From the NCBI GenBank assembly GCA_964035575.1, contig OZ037933.1, forward strand, positions 988,022 to 1,052,021: DNA of 64,000 nt. Direction: 5' to 3'. This document shows, piece by piece, positions 11,601 to 24,206 of the stretch (position 1 is its first letter; every line of letters begins with the position of its first letter). Both the position numbers and the translations under genes were made by a program. This DNA comes from Rhynchopus sp. YZ270_cl-10. Taxonomy: Eukaryota; Euglenozoa; Diplonemea; Diplonemida; Diplonemidae. The notes under the pieces are model-generated. The model saw only the letters and a list, made by a program, of their open reading frames with translations. It made no database searches and was not told where the DNA came from.

Positions 11601-14600
11601 TAGCTCCTTAGCTCCTTAGCTCCTTAGCTCCTTAGCTCCTTAGCTCCTTAGCTCCTTAGCTCCTTAGCTCCTTAGCTCCTTAGCTCCTTAGCTCCTTAGC
11701 TCCTTAGCTCCTTAGCTCCTTAGCTCCTTAGCTCCTTAGCTCCTTAGCTCCTTAGCTCCTTAGCTCCTTAGCTCCTTAGCTCCTTAGCTCCTTAGCTCCT
11801 TAGCTCCTTAGCTCCTTAGCTCCTTAGCTCCTTAGCTCCTTAGCTCCTTAGCTCCTTAGCTCCTTAGCTCCTTAGCTCCTTAGCTCCTTAGCTCCTTAGC
11901 TCCTTAGCTCCTTAGCTCCTTAGCTCCTTAGCTCCTTAGCTCCTTAGCTCCTTAGCTCCTTAGCTCCTTAGCTCCTTAGCTCCTTAGCTCCTTAGCTCCT
12001 TAGCTCCTTAGCTCCTTAGCTCCTTAGCTCCTTAGCTCCTTAGCTCCTTAGCTCCTTAGCTCCTTAGCTCCTTAGCTCCTTAGCTCCTTAGCTCCTTAGC
12101 TCCTTAGCTCCTTAGCTCCTTAGCTCCTTAGCTCCTTAGCTCCTTAGCTCCTTAGCTCCTTAGCTCCTTAGCTCCTTAGCTCCTTAGCTCCTTAGCTCCT
12201 TAGCTCCTTAGCTCCTTAGCTCCTTAGCTCCTTAGCTCCTTAGCTCCTTAGCTCCTTAGCTCCTTAGCTCCTTAGCTCCTTAGCTCCTTAGCTCCTTAGC
12301 TCCTTAGCTCCTTAGCTCCTTAGCTCCTTAGCTCCTTAGCTCCTTAGCTCCTTAGCTCCTTAGCTCCTTAGCTCCTTAGCTCCTTAGCTCCTTAGCTCCT
12401 TAGCTCCTTAGCTCCTTAGCTCCTTAGCTCCTTAGCTCCTTAGCTCCTTAGCTCCTTAGCTCCTTAGCTCCTTAGCTCCTTAGCTCCTTAGCTCCTTAGC
12501 TCCTTAGCTCCTTAGCTCCTTAGCTCCTTAGCTCCTTAGCTCCTTAGCTCCTTAGCTCCTTAGCTCCTTAGCTCCTTAGCTCCTTAGCTCCTTAGCTCCT
12601 TAGCTCCTTAGCTCCTTAGCTCCTTAGCTCCTTAGCTCCTTAGCTCCTTAGCTCCTTAGCTCCTTAGCTCCTTAGCTCCTTAGCTCCTTAGCTCCTTAGC
12701 TCCTTAGCTCCTTAGCTCCTTAGCTCCTTAGCTCCTTAGCTCCTTAGCTCCTTAGCTCCTTAGCTCCTTAGCTCCTTAGCTCCTTAGCTCCTTAGCTCCT
12801 TAGCTCCTTAGCTCCTTAGCTCCTTAGCTCCTTAGCTCCTTAGCTCCTTAGCTCCTTAGCTCCTTAGCTCCTTAGCTCCTTAGCTCCTTAGCTCCTTAGC
12901 TCCTTAGCTCCTTAGCTCCTTAGCTCCTTAGCTCCTTAGCTCCTTAGCTCCTTAGCTCCTTAGCTCCTTAGCTCCTTAGCTCCTTAGCTCCTTAGCTCCT
13001 TAGCTCCTTAGCTCCTTAGCTCCTTAGCTCCTTAGCTCCTTAGCTCCTTAGCTCCTTAGCTCCTTAGCTCCTTAGCTCCTTAGCTCCTTAGCTCCTTAGC
13101 TCCTTAGCTCCTTAGCTCCTTAGCTCCTTAGCTCCTTAGCTCCTTAGCTCCTTAGCTCCTTAGCTCCTTAGCTCCTTAGCTCCTTAGCTCCTTAGCTCCT
13201 TAGCTCCTTAGCTCCTTAGCTCCTTAGCTCCTTAGCTCCTTAGCTCCTTAGCTCCTTAGCTCCTTAGCTCCTTAGCTCCTTAGCTCCTTAGCTCCTTAGC
13301 TCCTTAGCTCCTTAGCTCCTTAGCTCCTTAGCTCCTTAGCTCCTTAGCTCCTTAGCTCCTTAGCTCCTTAGCTCCTTAGCTCCTTAGCTCCTTAGCTCCT
13401 TAGCTCCTTAGCTCCTTAGCTCCTTAGCTCCTTAGCTCCTTAGCTCCTTAGCTCCTTAGCTCCTTAGCTCCTTAGCTCCTTAGCTCCTTAGCTCCTTAGC
13501 TCCTTAGCTCCTTAGCTCCTTAGCTCCTTAGCTCCTTAGCTCCTTAGCTCCTTAGCTCCTTAGCTCCTTAGCTCCTTAGCTCCTTAGCTCCTTAGCTCCT
13601 TAGCTCCTTAGCTCCTTAGCTCCTTAGCTCCTTAGCTCCTTAGCTCCTTAGCTCCTTAGCTCCTTAGCTCCTTAGCTCCTTAGCTCCTTAGCTCCTTAGC
13701 TCCTTAGCTCCTTAGCTCCTTAGCTCCTTAGCTCCTTAGCTCCTTAGCTCCTTAGCTCCTTAGCTCCTTAGCTCCTTAGCTCCTTAGCTCCTTAGCTCCT
13801 TAGCTCCTTAGCTCCTTAGCTCCTTAGCTCCTTAGCTCCTTAGCTCCTTAGCTCCTTAGCTCCTTAGCTCCTTAGCTCCTTAGCTCCTTAGCTCCTTAGC
13901 TCCTTAGCTCCTTAGCTCCTTAGCTCCTTAGCTCCTTAGCTCCTTAGCTCCTTAGCTCCTTAGCTCCTTAGCTCCTTAGCTCCTTAGCTCCTTAGCTCCT
14001 TAGCTCCTTAGCTCCTTAGCTCCTTAGCTCCTTAGCTCCTTAGCTCCTTAGCTCCTTAGCTCCTTAGCTCCTTAGCTCCTTAGCTCCTTAGCTCCTTAGC
14101 TCCTTAGCTCCTTAGCTCCTTAGCTCCTTAGCTCCTTAGCTCCTTAGCTCCTTAGCTCCTTAGCTCCTTAGCTCCTTAGCTCCTTAGCTCCTTAGCTCCT
14201 TAGCTCCTTAGCTCCTTAGCTCCTTAGCTCCTTAGCTCCTTAGCTCCTTAGCTCCTTAGCTCCTTAGCTCCTTAGCTCCTTAGCTCCTTAGCTCCTTAGC
14301 TCCTTAGCTCCTTAGCTCCTTAGCTCCTTAGCTCCTTAGCTCCTTAGCTCCTTAGCTCCTTAGCTCCTTAGCTCCTTAGCTCCTTAGCTCCTTAGCTCCT
14401 TAGCTCCTTAGCTCCTTAGCTCCTTAGCTCCTTAGCTCCTTAGCTCCTTAGCTCCTTAGCTCCTTAGCTCCTTAGCTCCTTAGCTCCTTAGCTCCTTAGC
14501 TCCTTAGCTCCTTAGCTCCTTAGCTCCTTAGCTCCTTAGCTCCTTAGCTCCTTAGCTCCTTAGCTCCTTAGCTCCTTAGCTCCTTAGCTCCTTAGCTCCT

Positions 14601-14624
14601 TAGCTCCTTAGCTCCTTAGCTCCT
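8624..14624. repeat. 8-bp tandem array (AGCTCCTT)n, ~6 kb
   Basis: About 750 copies of AGCTCCTT with no interruption that I can see, running straight into the N gap, so the true length is unknown. The same octamer in reverse complement (AAGGAGCT) is at 18424-19975 and 62716-64000. Not a known telomere repeat. Each 24-bp register contains TAG, so it cannot encode a long protein on this strand. Confidence 0.98.
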
Positions 14625-14824
14625 NNNNNNNNNNNNNNNNNNNNNNNNNNNNNNNNNNNNNNNNNNNNNNNNNNNNNNNNNNNNNNNNNNNNNNNNNNNN
14701 NNNNNNNNNNNNNNNNNNNNNNNNNNNNNNNNNNNNNNNNNNNNNNNNNNNNNNNNNNNNNNNNNNNNNNNNNNNNNNNNNNNNNNNNNNNNNNNNNNNN
14801 NNNNNNNNNNNNNNNNNNNNNNNN
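14625..14824. other. Assembly gap (200 N)
   Basis: Exactly 200 N between the array and the middle of a coding sequence. The round size suggests a placeholder. The order and orientation of the two sides rest on scaffolding. Confidence 0.98.
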
Positions 14825-15483
14825 CGCCGGTGCCTTCTTCTGTGATGAAGTGGATCTCCCTGTTCCACTACCGTCAGGGAGTGAAACAGGATGGCAGACC
14901 CTTGTTGTCAATCCTCCTCTCTTCCGCTACGTTCACTCAGTGGTATGAGGTGATGAAGGTGGTGGGTTTGCATGAGTGGTCGGTTACGGAAAAGTGCAAG
15001 GCACGGACGACGTTGCAGGCCCTGACGGACAACCGGAGGAGTATAGGGCAGGCCTTTGCTGCGGAGAGGACAAGGAGGGAGAATGAGGCACGAGCGGCTC
15101 GAGAGGGAATAGGCCGACAACCTCAAGCCTCCTCTTCTTCTTCTTCTTCTTCCTCCACCTCTGCAGGCCGTGGCACTACAACCTCCATCGCCCAACCTGC
15201 AGTCTCCACTTCTTCCTCCTCCTCATCTGCAGGCCGTGGCAATGCAACCTCCTCCGCCCAACCTGCTCCTTCCCCAGCTCCAAAAGGACCCCAGCGCCAT
15301 GCAGCTCAGGGTAGGTCCAACACGTCGAACGTGTTCACCGACTCAGTGGCACAAGCGACGCAGCATGTGCTCTCGCCCCAGGAGGTGCAGAGAGGGCGCA
15401 ATGGTCGCGGTGGTGGAAAGAAGGGGAGACAGAGCGGAGGAAAGCAGGGGCAAAAGGGGAATAAGAGGAATAAGAGGAATTAG
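14825..15483 (+). CDS. 3' part of the coiled-coil/basic-tail protein gene (second copy)
   Basis: Corresponds to the last ~219 codons of the gene at 57661-59676 with no coding difference noticed. Its 5' part is lost in the gap. It contains a folded segment (VMKWISLFHYRQGV...), a Ser-rich linker with two AGRG repeats, and a C-terminal basic tail (KGRQSGGKQGQKGNKRNKRN). The stop is at 15481-15483. Confidence 0.7.
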
Positions 15484-15595
15484 AGTGAGAGTTAGAGGGA
15501 GAGAGTGTGTGTGTAGATGCGTGTAGAGAATGACAGTTTGCCCCATGTTTATTTTTAAAAACCCTTTTTATTTTGTGTTTTTTGTTCTTTTCATG

Positions 15596-16118
15596 CCCCC
15601 GGGCCCGAGGCCAACATCGGCCGAAAAATTACCCAGAGGCCTGTGCCCCCCAGGCCTCAGCCTAACTGGGGGGTAGGCAGGCCAACACGGATTAGGGGTG
15701 GTGGGTCCCCCCCCCCCCCCCCCCCTCTGTACACGGTTGTACAGGGGCTGGGCCGAAGAAAAATTTTTCCAACCAATTTTTGCCCACAAAAAATCGAAAA
15801 AAAAATTTTTTTTTTCGATTCTCCTGTGTCTGTGCGTGCTGTGATGGGGTCATTTCGCGCTCAGAAATGAGTATTTTTGACCCAAAATACATGTGTCAGT
15901 TTTGGACTGAAAATTTCAAAAATCGTGTAAAAACTGACACATGTATTTTGGGTCAAAAATACTCATTTCTGAGCGCGAAATGACCCCATCACAGCACGCA
16001 CAGACACAGGAGAATCGAAAAAAAAAATTTTTTTTTTCGATTTTTTGTGGGCAAAAATTGGTCGGAAAAATTTTTCTTCGGCCCACCCCCTGTATAACCG
16101 TGTACAGAGGTGGGGGGG
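15596..16118. mobile_element. Foldback element with poly-C core (copy 2 of 4)
   Basis: Same structure as 1024-1556. It lies ~110 bp after the coiled-coil stop codon. The inverted arms are at about 15725-15907 and 15927-16110. Confidence 0.7.
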
Positions 16119-16752
16119 GGGGGGTAGGGGATACGACTCCAGCCATTTTGGCTGGGACCAAACGCACGGAAAATTCATTTGGCATTATCTGGCCATCTCC
16201 AAGGCAACTGCGGGTGAAAAACACCCTCAGAGTGGGTCACAGGGGGCCTGTGGGTCGAAAAACGACCCAGAAGCCACCCCAGAATACAAAAAAATGGAAA
16301 AAAATAGTGAAAAAACGGCTTTTTTCACGTTTTGGCCACTTTGGGCAAAATAGCGATTTTTCGAGAAAAAAATCAAAAACCGGGATATTTTTTGACATCA
16401 CAAAGCCTCCTTTGGCACAAATATACCCCAAAAGTGGCCTGTGAGTCCATTCCAACCTGTTTTGGACATATTTGACACTTTTGGAAGTGTTTTTTTGGTG
16501 TTTTTAGGTCAAAAAAATGCCCAAGACGTCCCCAAGACATCCCCAAGACACTTTGCACACCCCCTGTTACGGTCATATTTTTTTCGTTTTTTTGCCTGAA
16601 ACCCCCAAAATACCCCTCCCGGACCCCACATAGTCCCGAATATCCATCACACACCCACTCAGAGTGAGTAGAAGCACCCCAAAAAAAATATTTTTTAAAG
16701 CCCTAAAATTGTGCTTCAGTTTCGGCAGCATCCATGTTGAAGTTGAAGGGGC

Positions 16753-17506
16753 GGTCATATCCTGTATTAAAAGTGTGAGAAAATGACATTTTTCAAAATG
16801 TTGTCAAAAGCGATTCTAAGGTAAAAAAAAGTAGAAAATCCACCCCACAGGCCCAAAAAAATGTGGTGTGCCCCGTTTTCCACCCTTTTTGTGCCTCTCA
16901 GGGGCCCAAATCACAGTTTTTTTAAAAATTGCCTACATGTGGTACCTGAGTGCCCCCTTGGTTTGCCCTTCAGGTTGACTATGAAACAGAAAACACCCCA
17001 ATATGGCCCAGAACATAGAGCAAAGGGTATATTTCACCCCCAAAACCCCACAGGAGACCCACAGAACCGTTACTGGGGTGTTTCGTGACACCTGTTGGGG
17101 CTCAAACCTCATAAAACCGGTCAGGCAGTGAAAATAGGCCAAAATAGGCCAAAATAGCCTGAAAATGGCCTAAAAACGCCCATATATTATTTCAAACACC
17201 CAGAAAGTTGCAGAAACCCGATTCCAGGGTGGTCCTGGGCACCTGTGGGGGCGCATGCCCCATAAAACATCAAAAAAACGGTGTGGAACCGGTGTGGGAG
17301 GGTGTTTTTGCAAATTGCCCACAAATAGCCTGCCTCAGGTACCACTGGTAGGCAATTTTTTAAAAACCGCGATTTGGGTACCTGAGAGGCACAAAAAGGG
17401 TGGAAAGCGGGGCACACCACATTTTTTTGGGCCTGTGGGGTGGATTTTCTTGGTTTTTACCCTTTTTGTGGGGTTTTCGGGCATTTTTGAAAAATGTCAT
17501 TTTCTC
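16753..17506. mobile_element. TIR element, 3'-truncated copy
   Basis: The left end GGTCATATC...GAGAAAATGACATTTTTC is mirrored at the right by GAAAAATGTCATTTTCTC. TIRs extend ~190 bp inward (shared GGCCCAAAAAAATGTGGTG and CACCCTTTTTGTGCCTCTC). Compared with 60945-61711 this copy lacks its outermost right end as part of a 100-bp deletion. No coding capacity. Confidence 0.6.
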
Positions 17507-18423
17507 GGCCCTTAGCCCTTGGACGAGGCTCTGAGGGTAGAGGGCAGTCTCGGAGTAAGACCTGTCTAAGAGCCAGGCCAGTGGCATCAGGAGCCATTGG
17601 GCCACTTTTATAGATTGTGCAGTAGAGTAGAGTTTGTACAGAACTCTTGTCCTTTGAGTTCCTTTTTTCACTCCTTTAGTTTTTCATTTTTACCTTGTGA
17701 AGGTCAATTTCAATTTTTCATTTTTCAAAACCACCACAGGTAAGCACGAGACCCACCATTGTTGTTGTTGATTTTGTTGATTTTGTTGTGCATTATTGTT
17801 GCTTTCCCCTTTGGGTGTCAGTCAGTCGGGTCAGGTCACACTTACAGAAGTTCTCAAAAATTTTCACCAAAAAGAAAACTACTAAAAAGAGTATGGAACT
17901 TCCTTTGTATTTGTTTGTGTGTTACAGAGGAAACGGCTCACTCAATCCCCTCCTTCTCCTCCCCTCCCCTCCCCAAGACAAAGCAAAATAAAACTACACC
18001 GGTAGACAGAGCAACCCTCCCGTCCCATCCCCTCCCCTTTTCCTTTTGGGAACAATTGCACTCACATACGACCCTTTTGCTTATTTGCAGGGAAGTGTTG
18101 GTTGTAGTTGTCCCACATGCTTTCTATTTTAGTGCCACTAACTGTGTTTTCAGGCACTGTCTTGCCAGTACAATAGTAAAGTGCCCTTGTCTGGACATCT
18201 AGCTGTTTACATACTCGCTTGACTAGTAAGTACCCCCTCTGTCACTGGATGTAGATAAAAAAAGCGAGCCTAGGGCTAAGTTGAACAACACCAAAATAAA
18301 AAAAAATAATAAATAAATAAAAATGTCGAATAAAAGGCCTAGAGGAAGTAGCTAAAGACAGACAGACAGAGGGCGAGACAGTAGGACATAAATGACCTTC
18401 CAGAACTCTTCCCAATACATACC

Positions 18424-19975
18424 AAGCTAAGGAGCTAAGGAGCTAAGGAGCTAAGGAGCTAAGGAGCTAAGGAGCTAAGGAGCTAAGGAGCTAAGGAGCT
18501 AAGGAGCTAAGGAGCTAAGGAGCTAAGGAGCTAAGGAGCTAAGGAGCTAAGGAGCTAAGGAGCTAAGGAGCTAAGGAGCTAAGGAGCTAAGGAGCTAAGG
18601 AGCTAAGGAGCTAAGGAGCTAAGGAGCTAAGGAGCTAAGGAGCTAAGGAGCTAAGGAGCTAAGGAGCTAAGGAGCTAAGGAGCTAAGGAGCTAAGGAGCT
18701 AAGGAGCTAAGGAGCTAAGGAGCTAAGGAGCTAAGGAGCTAAGGAGCTAAGGAGCTAAGGAGCTAAGGAGCTAAGGAGCTAAGGAGCTAAGGAGCTAAGG
18801 AGCTAAGGAGCTAAGGAGCTAAGGAGCTAAGGAGCTAAGGAGCTAAGGAGCTAAGGAGCTAAGGAGCTAAGGAGCTAAGGAGCTAAGGAGCTAAGGAGCT
18901 AAGGAGCTAAGGAGCTAAGGAGCTAAGGAGCTAAGGAGCTAAGGAGCTAAGGAGCTAAGGAGCTAAGGAGCTAAGGAGCTAAGGAGCTAAGGAGCTAAGG
19001 AGCTAAGGAGCTAAGGAGCTAAGGAGCTAAGGAGCTAAGGAGCTAAGGAGCTAAGGAGCTAAGGAGCTAAGGAGCTAAGGAGCTAAGGAGCTAAGGAGCT
19101 AAGGAGCTAAGGAGCTAAGGAGCTAAGGAGCTAAGGAGCTAAGGAGCTAAGGAGCTAAGGAGCTAAGGAGCTAAGGAGCTAAGGAGCTAAGGAGCTAAGG
19201 AGCTAAGGAGCTAAGGAGCTAAGGAGCTAAGGAGCTAAGGAGCTAAGGAGCTAAGGAGCTAAGGAGCTAAGGAGCTAAGGAGCTAAGGAGCTAAGGAGCT
19301 AAGGAGCTAAGGAGCTAAGGAGCTAAGGAGCTAAGGAGCTAAGGAGCTAAGGAGCTAAGGAGCTAAGGAGCTAAGGAGCTAAGGAGCTAAGGAGCTAAGG
19401 AGCTAAGGAGCTAAGGAGCTAAGGAGCTAAGGAGCTAAGGAGCTAAGGAGCTAAGGAGCTAAGGAGCTAAGGAGCTAAGGAGCTAAGGAGCTAAGGAGCT
19501 AAGGAGCTAAGGAGCTAAGGAGCTAAGGAGCTAAGGAGCTAAGGAGCTAAGGAGCTAAGGAGCTAAGGAGCTAAGGAGCTAAGGAGCTAAGGAGCTAAGG
19601 AGCTAAGGAGCTAAGGAGCTAAGGAGCTAAGGAGCTAAGGAGCTAAGGAGCTAAGGAGCTAAGGAGCTAAGGAGCTAAGGAGCTAAGGAGCTAAGGAGCT
19701 AAGGAGCTAAGGAGCTAAGGAGCTAAGGAGCTAAGGAGCTAAGGAGCTAAGGAGCTAAGGAGCTAAGGAGCTAAGGAGCTAAGGAGCTAAGGAGCTAAGG
19801 AGCTAAGGAGCTAAGGAGCTAAGGAGCTAAGGAGCTAAGGAGCTAAGGAGCTAAGGAGCTAAGGAGCTAAGGAGCTAAGGAGCTAAGGAGCTAAGGAGCT
19901 AAGGAGCTAAGGAGCTAAGGAGCTAAGGAGCTAAGGAGCTAAGGAGCTAAGGAGCTAAGGAGCTAAGGAGCTAAG
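18424..19975. repeat. 8-bp tandem array (AAGGAGCT)n, ~1.55 kb
   Basis: About 194 copies, inverted relative to 8624-14624. It separates the coiled-coil gene tail (reading right) from the inverted arm (genes reading left), so both neighbours converge on it. Confidence 0.98.
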
Positions 19976-20267
19976 ACTCCTGTGCTCCTCTGCTTGCCGG
20001 TGCTTTTAGTGACAGTGCACGAGCTAAAGCTACCACTGCTGCATCTGTAGTAGCCGATACCTCTGAAGGTGGCGCCGCCGCCGCCTTTGCTGCTATCGTC
20101 AGGTGCTGCTCGATGGCTCTTTTAACCTTCTTGCGCTGCTGCAGGTCCAGTGCTGCCGCCCCCACCGTCATCCATGGCTCCACAGGAGCGATACAGCCCA
20201 TACCTGGGCTCTCCACCTGCACATCTTCACCAAAAAGAAAACAAAAATCAAAAGGAAATAAGGGCAA
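19971..20267 (-). CDS. Small Ala-rich ORF abutting the 8-bp array (right-arm copy)
   Basis: 98 codons, with the stop again formed by the array edge. It starts MPLFPFDFCFLFGED and then carries the same basic helix and Ala-rich tail as the left-arm copy. An upstream T/C-rich tract and internal GTATGGG leave the true start uncertain. No family recognised. Confidence 0.35.
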   Translation of the reverse strand: MPLFPFDFCFLFGEDVQVESPGMGCIAPVEPWMTVGAAALDLQQRKKVKRAIEQHLTIAAKAAAAPPSEVSATTDAAVVALARALSLKAPASRGAQES

Positions 20268-20687
20268 GACACACGACGCCTTGCGCTTCGTCGGCCTGGA
20301 CCCTCAACCGTTGCCCAGGGACCGCCCCGTGGAGGCGTACAAGGCTCACAATAAAATAAAACCAAAGGAAAGGGGAGGGAAAAGAAGGGAGGGGTTAAAA
20401 AAGAAAGGACAAGTGTGTTGTAATGTGTAAAAAAGTGTTCCCCTGTAAAAAAGTGGTCCCCAAAGCACTTTCGGGGGGTTTCGGGAACAAGAAAGTAGGC
20501 GCCTCTGTGCACTGGAGATACCGGAGCTCAGGAGTCCTTAGCTAAGGACCAAAGACTAATCTTTTAAAAACTGATGAGGGTTATGAGTATTCGTAATCGT
20601 GACCAACTTACCTGATACTATAATTCAGGTTTCTTTCTTTCGTTCTTACTTTTACCTCCCCTTTACTGTGGGTATATTTGAATTACT

Positions 20688-21213
20688 TCAGTACTTTCCC
20701 CCTCGATTCCCTTTTCCATAGCCACCTCTACCTCTACCTCCCTTTGGCATCTTGTATGGTGCAGTGTGCTGTTGTTGCTGCATACCACGTCCAAAGGATG
20801 GTGGAGGGGGGGACTGTGGCCTCAGGCGGACAGCCATGCGCATGCCTTTCTTCATCTGTGATGTGGTGTAAATATGGCGTTTGCATCCAAATGATGTGAA
20901 AAAACCTCTGCAGAAGGCTTGACTCATCACATCTATTGCATAATGGCCATAAATGGAGATATATGGACACAACTCGTGAAAAGAATTCTTCCACGCAAAA
21001 TGTGCCAAATGTGAGAATGGTAATACCTCAGGCGTAACAACAACTGCCGATGGGCGACGCGACGAAGGTGCCGGCAAGGCGAGCGAAGGTGGCGGCGGCT
21101 GTGGATGGTTGGTAGATGATGGTGGCCGCACAGGCGGTCGTTCGTTGTCGTAGGGCCTCGCACCTGAAGAACTCTCGTATGTGCCCTTCTTGCCCCCGTA
21201 CGACCCCTTACCA

Positions 21214-21246
<33 letters not shown>

Positions 21247-22166
21247 GGGCGTGAGTGATAGTTCGTGTTGAGGTTCACAAAGCAGTCGTCACTGGTGTGT
21301 CCACGTGACAGACACCTCGTGCACGTCGGTGTCGTCATGAGCTGCAGAGAGCAGCAGTTCACAGACCCCTTCTTCCCGCACACACCGCACTCGCTGTTCG
21401 CCATATCCTCAGGGCTGATCGTATGCGACTTCGGCTGCCACCCCCAAGCCAACCACTCTCCGTAGCCCCGCCCGTTGCTCGCACAGACCAGACGCCCCGT
21501 GGAGGGGCAGAGCTTGTTCCTGCAGTTGTACTTCTCATGTTCACCAATCCCACATTCCCAGCAGACCTGTTGTGATGGGTGTTGATATCATATCATAGGG
21601 GAGATTTGTTAACATACCTTTTTCCACATCCTTCTGGACAGGTGCACCTTTTGCTTGAGGGTACCGTAGTAGCGTGCGTGCTCCTTTGTGCCGTCTCGTT
21701 TGACGTCGCTTGCCTGGTCGACTTTGCACTCGGAATCTGCGATGCAGTGGTAGGCCTCCTTCGGGCCGCTCATGCGTGTCATCACGCGGATGAGGCGCTT
21801 CTTCCCGTGCAGCGCGCAGATGGCGAGACGCGCGTCGATGACACCCAGCCCGTCGCGTGCGTTCTCGATGAGGTCGAGTCTCGCTTTCGCACGCTTTATC
21901 TCTTCCTCCGACTTCCACGGCGCCCACTCGGCCCCCGTGCTCGAATCCTCCTTCACAAGGGACAACACGGACCCACCCTGCGACGCCATGCGCTGCAGGT
22001 CGTGTTCGTCCTGCTCGTCCATGTGGTGCGCTTCGTCCTCGTCTCGTGGCGCAACCTCAAGGGTTTCCTCACGTGTCAGGTCTGCGCTGGCTTCGTTGGC
22101 TTCGGGTGCTGCCTCTGCTGCATTATTCTCCTCACTCCACAACGCCCCCACCAAACGTGAGAACAT
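20688..22166 (-). CDS. Spliced zinc-knuckle protein (right-arm copy)
   Basis: Exons 22166-21618 and 21566-20688. Same 475-residue layout as the left copy (two CCHC knuckles, Gln run, basic tail), with one replacement seen after the Gln run (TYESSS for TYQSSS). It reads toward the array at 18424-19975. Both copies look intact, so either could be expressed. Confidence 0.75.
21567..21617 (-). other. 51-nt intron in the right-arm zinc-knuckle gene
   Basis: Identical to the left-arm intron as far as I can see: GTATGT donor, CACAACAG acceptor. Confidence 0.8.
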
Positions 22167-24206
22167 GATGACAAATCAACAAACAAACAAACGTACAAAA
22201 AAAAAATATGTGTGTCCTTTTTTGAGGTAGGGGGGTTTGTTCGAATACCTTTCTTCCGCTGGTGTGAAAAGATATGGCTTGGCACCAATTACGAAGAACA
22301 ATCCTTGACAAAAAACGTTGGCGTGTAAAAAAGGAGGTGATGAGTGGGGAAAACCATGTAATTGTTTTAAAACTGCTGCCTTCGCAGTGGTCCTCAAATG
22401 AATGAGGGAGGGGGGAGAAGAATGAAAACGAACTTATTTACACAAAAAAAAAAAAAAAAAAAAAAATAACACAAGACATTCATAACACAGTCAGTCCAAA
22501 TCCTATTGAAAGAGTTCGGGGGGGTGTCACCAGCAACATGCATCGATATGATGAGAGGTGAAGGATGTGTGTCCCACGCAGTCACACAATTCATTATTAT
22601 TTTTTTCTTTGCGTTCCCCAGAACGTTTTTTTTTTTGCTTTTTTTTGTCACAAGCCTGGTGTCCTCGGGCACAGGCTTGAGACTGGCCTGGAGAAGACTA
22701 AAAAAAAAACACAACGTGGGTCTATCGTTGTGCTCACAACACAGGGAGAATACAGAACGAAAACTTGAAAGATGAAAAATGTGCCTCAAAAAAAACACAC
22801 ACCTCTCAGAAAAGGGTTGCTAGATGATCCAAGTCGTGCTCAAAGTCATCCTTAAATAATCACGTTCGCCAAAAGAAAAGCACGGTGGGGGGGTTCGTCC
22901 GTGCAGTGACAGTGTGCACAGCTTTCAAAAGGTGGCGCCTTTTTTTTGCTGTGCCACAAAAATACATTGCACCTTTCTGGGGGAAAGTCGCTACTTTCGG
23001 GGAAAACTTTTCACCAATAAAACAAAACGCAAAAAAGTAAACACAAGAAAGTTGACTTGAAATACTAAGGCGCCTCGCGTCAGGTTGACCAGCTTCCTCT
23101 CCAGATGAACGGGATCATTGGTAACACAGGGTAATGAGCCTCTGCGATGTAGGTTCCTGCTGGGTGCCTTTCACGTTCTCTTCCCGTTTCGCTGTGTGGG
23201 ACAAGCATAATGAAGCCAATCCCTGAGCCGCTAATCCGGGAGGAGGAAAACAGCCTCATGAGAGCACTGAACAACGGAAAAGGTGTTCCAAGACTTTAGA
23301 TGCGAGGAACACTCAGTATGCACTCTTTTAAAAAAAAAAAATGATTCCAGTTTAAAACATGCTATATGTAGCCAAGGGAGCAAGGGCATGTAAATCCAAA
23401 AAAAAAAAAGGGGGTATGTATCGTTAGAGAACATGGCTGCAGAAGATCGTCCAGGTACAGTACTCCAAATAGCGTCCGACAAAGTTTGGCGATTTGGCGA
23501 CTTCTTCTGGACATCAAACACATTTGGGGTACTGAAATGTGAAAAAACGCCAGAAAATTCCACAACTCCTGGTAATGATACTCCGCAAGCCATTAGAGAA
23601 AGTGTTGCAAGAAGAAAAAAAAACAAGCATATTTTCTCGTTTGATTTTTTTATTATTTTTGGCGGGGAAAGCAAAAAAAATGGGCACGCTTTTGGCTAAA
23701 CGGAGCTCCACGTTGAAATACGCGAGGTGTCTTGGCATATACAACTAACAAAGCATTTTGTTTGAAAAGTGTGCACACACACAAAAAAAAAAAAGAAAAA
23801 GAAAACAGTGCAAAACGCCTCTGCGACGGCCAGGCACTTAGAAAAAGAAAAGTTGAAAGATGAATATGCTTCGCTTGCATACACATCTAAAAAGGGAAAC
23901 CATCTTCATGCATTACCGCAGCACAAAAAACTCACACACTACTCTAAAAAAAACACACTAAGAAACGATGATAAAAGAAAAAGTTTATAAGATGAACCTA
24001 ACCCTTTCGAGTGTGTTTTTTTGCCACCTTATAAAGCGTTATAGGATGCTTGTAAGAAGTACTCTCTCTGAATTGATAACGGGCGGGTGGGGGAAAAGCG
24101 CTCAATCATCTGCCACATCATTTCGAGGAAACCAGCTCTGTGGAATAAGCCTCCACGCTGGGGGCCGCAGAAATGGGTGAAAAAGAAAAAGAAGAAAAAA
24201 ATAGTC

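Larger units (their letters stand above)
15484..18423. other. Non-coding tail between the coiled-coil gene and its 8-bp array
   Basis: No convincing gene. It holds a foldback (15596-16118), an AT-rich stretch with many CCCAAAA/GGCC motifs, a TIR element (16753-17506) and then a T-rich block (17510-18423). That block contains CAG/GTAAGC, TTGCAG and poly-pyrimidine tracts that could be untranslated exons or splice sites. It recurs at 59677-62715 with two 1-base homopolymer differences and one 100-bp difference. Confidence 0.7.

Noticed and set aside
8624-14624. Octamer array as a telomere
   Set aside because: Arrays lie internally, in both orientations, and AGCTCCTT is not a known telomere motif.
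14600-14911. Open frames crossing the N gap
   Set aside because: They consist of unknown bases.
8624-19975. CRISPR-like array
   Set aside because: The 8-bp units have no spacers, and the genome is eukaryotic.
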